Source: CAZNDN01 sp964571815
GTDB taxonomy: Bacteria; Fibrobacterota; Chitinivibrionia; Chitinivibrionales; WJKA01
Length of the DNA: 32,788 nucleotides
NCBI GenBank assembly: GCA_964571815.1
Contig: CAZNDN010000033.1
Coordinates: 1 to 32,788 of the forward strand
Reading direction: 5' to 3'
Positions 26,686-32,788 of this stretch are shown here, piece after piece; within the stretch, counting starts at the first letter, position 1, and every line of letters begins with the position of its first letter. The notes under the pieces are model-generated. The model saw only the letters and a program-made list of their open reading frames with translations, had not been told where the DNA came from and did not search any database. The translations under genes and the position numbers were made by a program.

Positions 26686-27158
26686 TCAGTCGGAGGCCTC
26701 CCGCTGCTTTTCTTCCTGCACCCGCCGTTTCTTCTCCTGCTCTTGTCTGCGCAGGTAATCACGTATCTTGGCCTTGTCGGGTACGAACATGGAGATCATG
26801 TTGCGCCCTTCCATCTTCCCGTCCAGCTCCTTCGTCGCGATGTCGTCCAGTTCCTCATTAAAGTGTGTCAGGATACGCCGACCGAACTCCTTGTGCACGA
26901 TTTCCCGCCCGCGGAATACGACCGTTGCCTTCACCCGGTCCCCCCGCAGCAGAAACTTCCGCGCATGCTCCATCTTGAAATGAAAGTCGTGCTCGTCGGT
27001 CTTCGTGTGAAACTTGATTTCCTTGAGATGCACGANNNNNNNNNNNNNNNNNNNNNNNNNNNNNNNNNNNNNNNNNNNNNNNNNNNNNNNNNNNNNNNNN
27101 NNNNNNNNNNNNNNNNNNNNNNNNNNNNNNNNNNNCTGCTGACGAATTTGCGTCTGAT
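26686..27158 (-). CDS. infC: Translation initiation factor IF-3, interrupted by an assembly gap
   Basis: IF-3 binds the 30S subunit and proofreads start codon selection. The C-terminal half is clear: HLKEIKFHTKTDEHDFHFK, then GDRVKATVVFRGREIVH and MEGRNMISMFVPDK, with a charged tail. On the other side of the 100-N gap (27036-27135) only the first residues IRRKFVS remain. The likely start is the AUC at 27156-27158: an AAGGAGG site (27164-27170) lies five bases upstream and overlaps the thrS stop. Rare AUU/AUC/AUA starts are a known infC feature used for autoregulation. With 100 N the two parts are out of frame. Compared with the usual 170-180 residues, about 80 residues are missing, so the gap is a placeholder. 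Confidence 0.85.
27036..27135. other. Assembly gap (100 N) within infC
   Basis: Exactly 100 N. The missing part of infC is judged to be over 200 bases from the family length, so the N run does not reflect the true size. Confidence 0.98.
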
Positions 27159-27168
27159 ACGCGCCTCC

Positions 27169-29091
27169 TTACGATGAGTTACGTGAAACCGGCGACGATT
27201 TCCGCTCGTCTTCTTCCCGAAGCCGGCGGATGAACTCCTCAAGCGGTTCCGCACCCAGATCACCCTCGCCGTGCCGCCGTACCGACACCGCACCGCTTTG
27301 CTTCTCTCTGGCTCCCACGATTGCCATGTACGGAATTTTCAGAAGTTCCGCCTGCCGGATTTTATAGCCAATCTTCTCCGCCCGTCGATCAAGCTCAGCC
27401 CTGATCCCCGCATCGCACATCTTCCCGACAACCTCTTCGGCATAGTCGGCGAACTTGTCCGAGACCGCAATGACCGCCACCTGCCGCGGAGCAAGCCACA
27501 GCGGAAGCGCTCCGCCGTAGTGCTCCAGCAGAATTCCGATAAACCGCTCCATCGACCCCAGCAGCGCCCGGTGAATCATCACCGGCCGCTTCTTTTCCCC
27601 GTCGGCGTCCGTATACTCCAGCTCGAACCGCTCGGGCATGCTGAAATCGAGCTGAATGGTCCCGCACTGCCACCGCCGGCCGAGACAGTCTTTGATATGA
27701 AAATCTATCTTCGGACCGTAGAAGGCGCCGTCGCCGCGATTGAGCCGGTAGTCGTAGCGCTTCCCGTCGAGCACGTTCCGCAATGCATCCTCAGCCCGCT
27801 CCCACATTTCCGGCGAGCCGATAAAGTCTTCCGGCCGTGTCGACAACTCGACTTCGTAGTCGTCGAAACCGAATGTACTATAAATACGAACCACAAAATC
27901 GATAACTTCGGCAATCTGCGCCTCGATCTGGTCGGGCAGGCAGAAGATGTGAGCATCGTCCTGCGTAAACTGCCTGACCCTGAACAGCCCGTGGAGTACG
28001 CCGGCTTTTTCGTGGCGGTGCACGAGGCCGAATTCGCAGATCTTGAGGGGAAACTCGCGGTAGGAATGCGGCGCGTTCCCGTAGATGAGCAGGCCGCCGG
28101 GACAGTTCATGGGCTTCACCGCATGCGTGACCTCGTCGATCTCCGTGAAATACATGTTCTCCCGGTACTTGTCCCAGTGTCCGCTTCGATGCCAGAGACC
28201 CTCGTTGAGAATAATCGGGGTCTTGATTTCCCGGTACCCGGCCGTTTCGTGCTCCCGCCGGCAGTAATCCAGAATGGTATTGTACAGCATTGTACCGTTG
28301 GGGTGCCAGAACGGAAATCCGGCCCCTTCGGGGTGGAAGCTGAAAAGGTCCAGTTCCCTGCCCAGCCGACGGTGGTCCCGCGCGCGGGCTTCCTCGAGCA
28401 TCCGCAGGTGCTCCTGAAGCATGGATGCCCTGGGGAAGGAGACGCCGTAGATCCGCTGAAGCATCTTGTTGTGCTCATCACCGCGCCAGTAGGCGCCCGC
28501 CACGCTCAGGAGCTTGAATCCCTTGATCATTTTCGTATTGGGCAGATGCGGTCCGCGGCAGAGGTCCTGCCAGTTGTCCTGACGGTAGAAACTCGGGCTG
28601 CCTTCGATCTGCTCCAGCAGCTCAAGCTTGTACGGTTCCTCCCGCTCCCGGTAGTACTCGCGCGCTTCTTCGGCCGAGACCTCGACCCGATGGATTTCCA
28701 GCCCCGAACCGATGATCTCGAGGCATTTCTTCTCGATTTTTTCAAGATCTTCGGGCGTAAACGGCTCGGGAACATCGAAATCGTAGTAGAAGCCGTTTTC
28801 GATTGACGGGCCGATTGCCAGTTTCGCCGAGGGAAACAGATCCTGGACCGCCTGGGCGAGTATGTGCGACGATGTGTGCCGGAACACGGACTTTCCCTCG
28901 GGCGTATCGAAGGTCACCAGCTCGACCGTATCTCCTTCGTGGACTTCACGGGTGAGATCGCACAGCGACCCGTTGACTCGTGCCGCAAGGGCGGCCCTGG
29001 CAAGACGCGGTCCGATCGCCGAGGCTACATCACGCGCCACGGCACCGTCGTCCACACTGACAGTCTTTCCGTCGGGAAGAGAGACGTTCAT
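27169..29091 (-). CDS. thrS: Threonyl-tRNA synthetase
   Basis: A 640-residue class II synthetase charging tRNA-Thr. Domains in order: TGS (about 1-60), editing domain with HTSSHILAQAV (about 75-220), catalytic core with MNCPGGLLIYG (zinc-binding Cys), HRHEKAGVLHGLFRVRQFTQDD and RALLGSMERFIGILLEHYGG. The anticodon-binding domain (about 535-640) ends it. The ATG at 29091 has only a weak ribosome-binding site. The TAA stop is part of the infC ribosome-binding site, so translation of infC is tightly tied to thrS. No T-box-like leader is recognisable upstream. Confidence 0.97.
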   Translation of the reverse strand: MNVSLPDGKTVSVDDGAVARDVASAIGPRLARAALAARVNGSLCDLTREVHEGDTVELVTFDTPEGKSVFRHTSSHILAQAVQDLFPSAKLAIGPSIENGFYYDFDVPEPFTPEDLEKIEKKCLEIIGSGLEIHRVEVSAEEAREYYREREEPYKLELLEQIEGSPSFYRQDNWQDLCRGPHLPNTKMIKGFKLLSVAGAYWRGDEHNKMLQRIYGVSFPRASMLQEHLRMLEEARARDHRRLGRELDLFSFHPEGAGFPFWHPNGTMLYNTILDYCRREHETAGYREIKTPIILNEGLWHRSGHWDKYRENMYFTEIDEVTHAVKPMNCPGGLLIYGNAPHSYREFPLKICEFGLVHRHEKAGVLHGLFRVRQFTQDDAHIFCLPDQIEAQIAEVIDFVVRIYSTFGFDDYEVELSTRPEDFIGSPEMWERAEDALRNVLDGKRYDYRLNRGDGAFYGPKIDFHIKDCLGRRWQCGTIQLDFSMPERFELEYTDADGEKKRPVMIHRALLGSMERFIGILLEHYGGALPLWLAPRQVAVIAVSDKFADYAEEVVGKMCDAGIRAELDRRAEKIGYKIRQAELLKIPYMAIVGAREKQSGAVSVRRHGEGDLGAEPLEEFIRRLREEDERKSSPVSRNSS

Positions 29092-29230
29092 TTCAGGAGA
29101 CTTTCACTTGCATTTTCCCCGGCGCCCCGAAAGACGCGTGAGTCGTGTCATTCCTCTATTCTCGCGTACCCGACACGCTTGTCTGCGTGCTGCCCCTGGG
29201 TAAGAGGTGAACCGGAGGGCATGTATGGGA

Positions 29231-29410
29231 ATTTCGGATTGTGGATTGCGGATTGCGGATTGATAGACTGACAAGTCTCTGGAGTCGGTAGCTACGTTGG
29301 TATCCCGATGAACGTGTCTTCAGAGCACTTTGAGTGAGGGCAGGTTTGCGCCACATACCACCCACTACTCACAGAAGTCAATCCCCAATCCGCAATCCCC
29401 AATCCGAAAT
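29231..29410. repeat. Inverted-repeat element with 33-bp imperfect ends
   Basis: The left arm (29231-29263) and the reverse complement of the right arm (29378-29410) agree at 31 of 33 positions. Each arm is itself built of short GGATTG(C/G/T) units in tandem. The arms enclose 114 bases without an open frame of note. The 180-base element sits between thrS and tRNA-Val, 8 bases from the tRNA 3' end. It resembles a non-autonomous repeat or MITE-like element, or a pair of expanded simple repeats. No target duplication is obvious. Confidence 0.7.
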
Positions 29411-29417
29411 CAAAAAA

Positions 29418-29492
29418 TGGGCGATACTGGACTCGAACCAGTGACCCCTACCATGTCAAGGTAGTACTCTAACCAATCTGAGCTAATCGCCC
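29418..29492 (-). tRNA. tRNA-Val(GAC)
   Basis: A full cloverleaf on the minus strand. The acceptor stem is GGGCGAT/ATCGCCC, the D stem GCTC/GAGT, and the anticodon stem CTACC/GGTAG. The seven-base loop TTGACAT gives anticodon GAC. The T arm is ACTGG-TTCGAGT-CCAGT, with discriminator A. The 3' CCA is not encoded; a T run follows directly. Confidence 0.93.
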
Positions 29493-29507
29493 GATCGATA
29501 CAGGACA

Positions 29508-29544
29508 ATTATACAAAATACGATGTTTCGCGATTCGGTGTCAA
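29508..29544 (-). promoter_or_regulatory. Promoter region of tRNA-Val
   Basis: On the minus strand a perfect TTGACA (29539-29544) and a perfect TATAAT (29508-29513) occur, but 25 bases apart, too far to pair. TTGACA pairs at 18 bases with a TATTTT instead. TATAAT lies 15 bases before the tRNA, a good distance. One of these combinations probably drives the tRNA. Confidence 0.45.
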
Positions 29545-29634
29545 TCCGATAGTGTCGACACGCACCGGACGAGGCGGCGTTACAGCCGTGCCGGTTGAGG
29601 AGGGGGAGAGGGCGGACCGGCTCGGATGCGCCCA

Positions 29635-29886
29635 TCAGCGTTGCTGCGCTTTGCGTATGGCGTCATAAATTGTGGAGATTCTGGACTGAGGCGGCTGCTG
29701 GAGCGACGCGAGCTGCTCGGCGGTGTAATTGTTTTTCAGGAATTCGTCGATCGGCACATCATCCCGACGGCAGTCCCTGATACGGCGGCACGGCCCCTCC
29801 GGCGTTGCCCGCCGGCAGTAGGAGAAGGCCACGAAATGCCCCAGCATGGGGCAGTATGCTTCTTGTGAGTCGTATGAAGTATCCAT
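29635..29886 (-). CDS. Small four-cysteine conserved-type protein, function unknown
   Basis: An 83-residue protein that I do not assign to a named family. The N-terminal half has four cysteines in YCPMLGHFVAFSYCRRATPE and GPCRRIRDC (spacing C-x11-C-x8-C-x5-C), which suggests metal or Fe-S binding. The C-terminal half is polar and helical (FLKNNYTAEQLASLQQ). A purine-rich AGGGG site precedes the ATG at 29886. It follows trpB on the same strand after a hairpin. Short proteins with a similar CPxLG...SYC pattern occur in other Gram-negative bacteria to my recollection, without known function. Confidence 0.6.
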   Translation of the reverse strand: MDTSYDSQEAYCPMLGHFVAFSYCRRATPEGPCRRIRDCRRDDVPIDEFLKNNYTAEQLASLQQPPQSRISTIYDAIRKAQQR

Positions 29887-29950
29887 GGGTTCATCACCCC
29901 TGTTCTACAAGAAAGATACATCAGCGGGTCCGGCGGCCGCGGTCGTGGGG

Positions 29951-29989
29951 CGAAAGAGGCCCGGCCCGACATTCGTGCGTCGGACCGGG
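29951..29989 (-). terminator. Hairpin terminator-like structure after trpB
   Basis: On the minus strand CCCGGTCCGAC (29979-29989) pairs with GTCGGGCCGGG (29960-29970) over 11 positions, including one wobble, around an eight-base loop, ten bases after the trpB stop. The following tract is CCTCTTTC, only weakly T-rich, so it may be a terminator of modest strength or a stability hairpin. Confidence 0.5.
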
Positions 29990-29998
29990 TCGGTAGTT

Positions 29999-31165
29999 TT
30001 ACCACTTCCCGCTTTTCGCGGTGCTGGGCTTGGGATACTCCCCGAGCGGTTCGGTGAACTTCGTAAGCTGCTCGTCGGGCAGCGCGTACGGCTTGAGTTT
30101 CCCGCTCAGGAACGCTTCGTACCCGGTGAGGTCCATGAGCCCGTGCCCGCTCCAGTTGAAGACGATCACCTTTTCCTTGCCTTCCTCCTTGGCCTTCTTC
30201 GCCTCGCGGATCACCTGGGCGATTGCGTGGCTTGTTTCCGGTGCGCAGATTGTGCCTTCGGTACGCGCCCACTGCACCGCTGCTTCGTAGCACTCGATCT
30301 GGTCCAGGGCCGTCGGCTGCAGGAGCCCTTCGACCACCGCCTGGCTGACAAGCGGCGCCATGCCGTGGTAGCGCAGTCCGCCGGCATGGATCGGGGGCGG
30401 AATAAACTCGTGACCGAGCGAGTACATGGGAAGCAGCGGCGTCATCTTCGCCACGTCGCCGTGATCGTACGCAAACGGCGCGCGGGTCATGGTGGGGCAG
30501 GAGGTCGGCTCCACCGGGATGATCGTGATATCGGCGCCGTTGATCTTGTCGCGCACGAACGGAAAGGCCAGCCCGGCGAAATTGGAGCCGCCGCCGGCGC
30601 ANNNNNNNNNNNNNNNNNNNNNNNNNNNNNNNNNNNNNNNNNNNNNNNNNNNNNNNNNNNNNNNNNNNNNNNNNNNNNNNNNNNNNNNNNNNNNNNNNNN
30701 NACCCTGCACTCCAGCCCCACAAGCGCGCAGGAGAATGCCAGCGCGCTTCCCCACTGGCCGGCCCCGGTCTCGGTGGTCAGGCGCTTGATCCCGAATTCC
30801 TTGTTGTACCACGCCTGGGCTACGGCCGTATTGGGCTTGTGGCTTCCGGGCGGCGACACCCCTTCATCTTTATAGTAGATACGCGCCGGCGTACCGAGGG
30901 CCTCTTCGAGGTACCTGGCCCGTCGAAGCGGCGAGGGTCTCCAGCGGTAGAGAATATCGAGGATCGGCTCCGGGATCTTGATCTCCCGCTCGGTCGAGAC
31001 TTCCTGCTCGATCAGGTTCATGGGAAACACCGGCGCCAGCATGTCCGGCGACACCGGGTTGCCGTCGGGCCCCAGCGGCGGCTGAAGGGGAGTGGGAAGG
31101 TCGGCGGCCAGGTTGTACCACGACCTGGGGATTTCATTTTCGTTGAGCAAGATTTTCACGGGCAT
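29999..31165 (-). CDS. TrpB2-type tryptophan synthase beta chain, interrupted by an assembly gap
   Basis: A PLP-dependent TrpB-like enzyme of the TrpB2 (TIGR01415) type that joins indole and serine to make tryptophan. The N-terminal part has RPSPLRRARYLEEALGTPAR, YYKDEGVSPPGSHKPNTA with the PLP Lys, and TETGAGQWGSALAF. After the 100-N gap (30602-30701) come CAGGGSNFAGLAFPFV (PLP phosphate-binding) and a C-terminal domain with WSGHGLMDLTGYEAFL. About 354 real residues remain versus roughly 450 for the family, so about 100 residues are missing and the gap length is nominal. The ATG at 31165 follows an AAGGAGG site. No trpA or other trp gene is nearby; TrpB2 is often unlinked. Confidence 0.92.
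   Translation of the reverse strand: MPVKILLNENEIPRSWYNLAADLPTPLQPPLGPDGNPVSPDMLAPVFPMNLIEQEVSTEREIKIPEPILDILYRWRPSPLRRARYLEEALGTPARIYYKDEGVSPPGSHKPNTAVAQAWYNKEFGIKRLTTETGAGQWGSALAFSCALVGLECRXXXXXXXXXXXXXXXXXXXXXXXXXXXXXXXXXXCAGGGSNFAGLAFPFVRDKINGADITIIPVEPTSCPTMTRAPFAYDHGDVAKMTPLLPMYSLGHEFIPPPIHAGGLRYHGMAPLVSQAVVEGLLQPTALDQIECYEAAVQWARTEGTICAPETSHAIAQVIREAKKAKEEGKEKVIVFNWSGHGLMDLTGYEAFLSGKLKPYALPDEQLTKFTEPLGEYPKPSTAKSGKW
30602..30701. other. Assembly gap (100 N) within trpB
   Basis: Exactly 100 N. Judged by family length about 300 bases of the TrpB2 gene are absent, so the size is a placeholder even though the frame happens to be kept. Confidence 0.98.
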
Positions 31166-31322
31166 ACTGCCTCCTTATGGTGCGAAGACGGGGTACGGCG
31201 GTCCCCCGAAAGAATGGGTGTCGGTCGAGTGCCGCTTCCGCGGGTCGGCGCGGCACAACTCCGGTCTCGCCCGCGGCCTGTGACGGGGGTTACGGAAATG
31301 CAGCGCCACCCGAGGCATTTAC

Positions 31323-31351
31323 AAAATAGCTTCGAGCGCGGTTGGGATCAA
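31323..31351 (-). promoter_or_regulatory. Candidate promoter for trpB
   Basis: On the minus strand TTGATC (31346-31351) and TATTTT (31323-31328) are separated by 17 bases. It would give a GC-rich leader of about 150 bases. The boxes are only moderate matches. The rest of the 331-base gap between trpB and the antitoxin gene holds the divergent toxin-antitoxin promoter and nothing else I can name. Confidence 0.3.
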
Positions 31352-31439
31352 GAAACGTCGGCATGGGAGGCTGGTGATATGTCGAAAGTGCCCCTCTCGC
31401 GGCACGGACATGCGATCACTCGCCGAGTCATGGGTAATC

Positions 31440-31468
31440 TTGACAAGTTGTCTCTTCGGTTGTATATT
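31440..31468 (+). promoter_or_regulatory. Promoter and putative operator of the Phd/PIN toxin-antitoxin operon
   Basis: A consensus TTGACA (31440-31445) and TATATT (31463-31468) are separated by 17 bases, about 28 bases before the antitoxin ATG. The palindrome GACAAGTTGTC (31442-31452) overlaps the -35 box and is a natural operator for autorepression by the antitoxin complex. Confidence 0.65.
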
Positions 31469-31496
31469 TTCTTGGTGAAGCAGCAAGGAGGCAATC

Positions 31497-31739
31497 ATGC
31501 ATACGATAGGGGTAGGTGAACTCAAAGCTCATTTCTCGGATGTTTTAAACGGGATCAGGCGGGGAGAGGAATTCGTCATAACGTTCGGCAGGCGCAAGAG
31601 CAGGCTTGCCGCGCTTATCCCGTTTCGGAGGTATCGTTCGTCGAAAAAGAAGCGCACTCTCGGTGTGCTTGCCGACAGGGGGCCGGTGAGGTTCTCAAAG
31701 GATTTCAAGATGACGGATGAGGATTTCCTGAGATCGTGA
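31497..31739 (+). CDS. Type II antitoxin, Phd/YefM family
   Basis: An 80-residue protein with the family N-terminus IGVGELKAHFSDVLNGIRRGEEFVI (DNA-binding and dimerisation part), then a basic linker and a C-terminal toxin-binding tail. An AAGGAGG site lies five bases before the ATG. Its TGA overlaps the GTG start of the toxin gene by four bases (GTGA). Antitoxins of this type neutralise the toxin and repress their own promoter; a palindrome over the -35 box fits this. Confidence 0.85.
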   Translation: MHTIGVGELKAHFSDVLNGIRRGEEFVITFGRRKSRLAALIPFRRYRSSKKKRTLGVLADRGPVRFSKDFKMTDEDFLRS

Positions 31740-32134
31740 ACTTTCTGCTTGACACCCATGCTCTTCTCTTTGCTGCCTTCTTTCCGAAAAAACTGGGCGC
31801 TGAGGCGCGGAAGGTGCTCGCCGAGGGAGAAAACAGGGTTTTTGTGAGTGTCGTAACGTTCTGGGAGATTTCGCTGAAATGTTCGGTGGGAAAACTTCAG
31901 CTTCCTGACACATCACCAACTAGCCTCCCGCGTGCCTGCGAACGCATGGGCTTCGAGGTCGTGGGTGTGTCTCCGGAGGATGCGGCTTCTTTCCACGAAT
32001 TGCCGCGACTGGAACATCGTGACCCCTTCGATCGCCTTCTGGTATGGCAGGCAATTCGCAACAGCTTCGCGTTGGTCTCCCGTGACACAAAACTCCGATG
32101 TTATGAGCGACATGGCCTGAAACTCGTGTGGTAA
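31736..32134 (+). CDS. PIN-domain toxin, VapC-type RNase
   Basis: A 132-residue PIN-domain endoribonuclease toxin. The acidic metal-binding residues are visible: Asp in FLLDTHALLF, Glu in VTFWEISLK, Asp in HRDPFDRLLVWQA, and the late acidic SRDTKL. It starts with GTG overlapping the antitoxin stop. It ends at 32134, about where the neighbouring DUF3368-type toxin remnant on the other strand loses similarity, suggesting that this operon arrived by insertion into or next to the older pair. Confidence 0.88.
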   Translation: MNFLLDTHALLFAAFFPKKLGAEARKVLAEGENRVFVSVVTFWEISLKCSVGKLQLPDTSPTSLPRACERMGFEVVGVSPEDAASFHELPRLEHRDPFDRLLVWQAIRNSFALVSRDTKLRCYERHGLKLVW

Positions 32135-32295
32135 GATGTTGGAACGCCGGCGTGCCCGACGCCTTGAACTATTACTTCATGATAGACAACCGGCGGGATC
32201 AGGATACGGCCGAAAAGCCGGGGCAGGACATTCAGCTTGCCGATTCTGCTCAATGCAATCAGGCACGAAGAATCGGCAATCACGCATTCAGACAT
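32101..32295 (-). pseudogene. Truncated DUF3368-type PIN toxin remnant
   Basis: The open frame begins MSECVIADSSCLIALSRIGK and continues LFGRILIPPVVYHEV, the N-terminal third of DUF3368-type PIN toxins (normally about 150-160 residues). Similarity ends near base 32140, next to the end of the Phd/PIN operon; the remaining frame is unrelated. The ATG overlaps the stop of the UPF0175 remnant (ATGTCTGA), as in intact pairs. The catalytic C-terminal part is lost, so it should be inactive. Confidence 0.7.
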
Positions 32296-32552
32296 TAGTC
32301 AACTTCTGCATATCCTGCCCCAAGTCATCCTCCTCATAGTCCGCGGGAATGCCGAGCCGGCTGTTGAGATCGGCAAATTCCCATTGAGACATGCCGCCCA
32401 GCTCGCATGCCTTCCCCCGGGAGAGTTTCCCGTGTTCTCATTCAGGAACAGGGCCAGTATTCGCCGAGCTTCCCGGTTTAAGTGGGCCTTGTTCAACCCA
32501 GCCTCACGACCGCCATTTCAGGAACATCAAACTCTACATGCAGGTTCTTCAT
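32288..32552 (-). pseudogene. Frameshifted UPF0175-family antitoxin
   Basis: Starting at the ATG at 32552 the family sequence is spread over three frames: MKNLHVEFDVPEMAVVRLG, then LNKAHLNREARRILALFLNE, then HGKLSRGKACELGGMSQWEF continuing to LGIPADYEEDDLGQDM. The first shift (near 32496, apparently one lost T) creates an immediate TGA. The second (near 32432-32437) looks like two inserted bases. UPF0175 proteins are antitoxins of DUF3368 PIN toxins, and the toxin remnant follows directly. Sequencing errors are possible but two shifts beside a truncated partner suggest real decay. Confidence 0.72.
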
Positions 32553-32632
32553 GCAGGGCACTGCTCTTTTCAAATGGGTGAACGCAGGATTCTGTCAACA
32601 CAGGAAAAATACTGACAATTCGCTATCCCTGT

Positions 32633-32668
32633 AAAAAAAACACCCTCCCGATCGACCGTCCGGGAGGG
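32633..32668 (-). terminator. Rho-independent terminator after tRNA-Glu
   Basis: On the minus strand CCCTCCCG (32661-32668) and CGGGAGGG (32643-32650) form a perfect 8-bp stem with a ten-base loop, followed by a run of eight T. It begins 12 bases after the tRNA 3' end. Confidence 0.9.
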
Positions 32669-32679
32669 CTTTTCAAGCA

Positions 32680-32754
32680 TGGTAGCGCTACGGGGAATCG
32701 AACCCCGGTTGCAGGAATGAGAATCCTGAGTCCTAACCACTAGACGATAGCGCC
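32680..32754 (-). tRNA. tRNA-Glu(CTC)
   Basis: A full cloverleaf on the minus strand. The acceptor stem is GGCGCTA/TAGCGCT (first pair G-T), the anticodon stem CAGGA/TCCTG, and the loop TTCTCAT gives anticodon CTC. The T arm is CGGGG-TTCGATT-CCCCG, with discriminator A. Here the 3' CCA is encoded, unlike tRNA-Val in the same window. Confidence 0.93.
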
Positions 32755-32788
32755 ACGTTCCGATTTCGGATTATTCGTTTCCCTCACT

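Noticed and set aside
27271..28806. 511-codon plus-strand open frame opposite thrS
   Set aside because: Antisense shadow of a well-conserved gene in GC-rich DNA.
29092..29230. T-box or threonine attenuator upstream of thrS
   Set aside because: No T-box core motif, Thr-rich leader peptide or terminator/antiterminator pair is visible. I see nothing definite in this stretch.
29231..29410. CRISPR array or short-repeat array
   Set aside because: The repeats are contiguous 7-base units arranged as an inverted pair, without spacers or cas genes.

Overview
The window looks like a piece of a draft or metagenome-assembled bacterial chromosome of fairly high GC. It has two runs of exactly 100 N (27036-27135 and 30602-30701), each inside a gene. 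The lineage cannot be fixed from this sequence. A very large multi-domain surface protein with a YPNPF-type C-terminal sorting/FlgD-like domain, a FecR-like secreted protein, the LL-diaminopimelate aminotransferase route and a Cys-rich insertion in PheS together suggest the FCB superphylum (for example Fibrobacterota or a related candidate phylum). That is inference.

Layout. (1) 1-7428, plus strand: the 3' part of a giant secreted protein (fibronectin-III, chitobiase-like, PKD and cadherin-like modules), then a secreted FecR-domain/Ig-repeat protein. (2) 7516-11510, minus strand: dapL, an HDAC-family deacetylase, a small Rdx/SelW-like selenoprotein, a TsaC/YrdC protein and mazG. The selenoprotein is split by an in-frame UGA and is easily missed; a bacterial SECIS hairpin lies just downstream of the UGA. 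(3) 11851-13347, plus strand: an FGGY sugar kinase with a structured leader. (4) 13369-29091, mostly minus strand: a long housekeeping series read right to left, thrS-infC-rpmI-rplT-pheS-pheT-zapB-like-zapA-rny-ymdB-xseA, then xseB-ispA. A plus-strand GH20 hexosaminidase and a divergent membrane protein lie between xseA and xseB. infC appears to start at AUC directly behind thrS. (5) 29200-31165: an imperfect 33-bp inverted-repeat element, tRNA-Val(GAC), a small four-cysteine protein and a TrpB2-type tryptophan synthase beta chain interrupted by a gap. (6) 31440-32754: a Phd/PIN toxin-antitoxin operon with a clear promoter, abutting a decayed UPF0175/DUF3368 toxin-antitoxin pair, then a terminator and tRNA-Glu(CTC).

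Most genes are core functions: translation (thrS, infC, rpmI, rplT, pheST, tsaC), division (zapA and a zapB-like gene), RNA turnover (rny), DNA repair (xseA/xseB), isoprenoids (ispA), lysine/peptidoglycan precursors (dapL) and nucleotide sanitation (mazG). The main points of interest are the unannotated selenoprotein with its SECIS, the AUC start of infC, the inverted-repeat element, the nested toxin-antitoxin remnants by a tRNA gene, and the structured leaders. I saw no CRISPR array, rRNA, transposase or phage gene.
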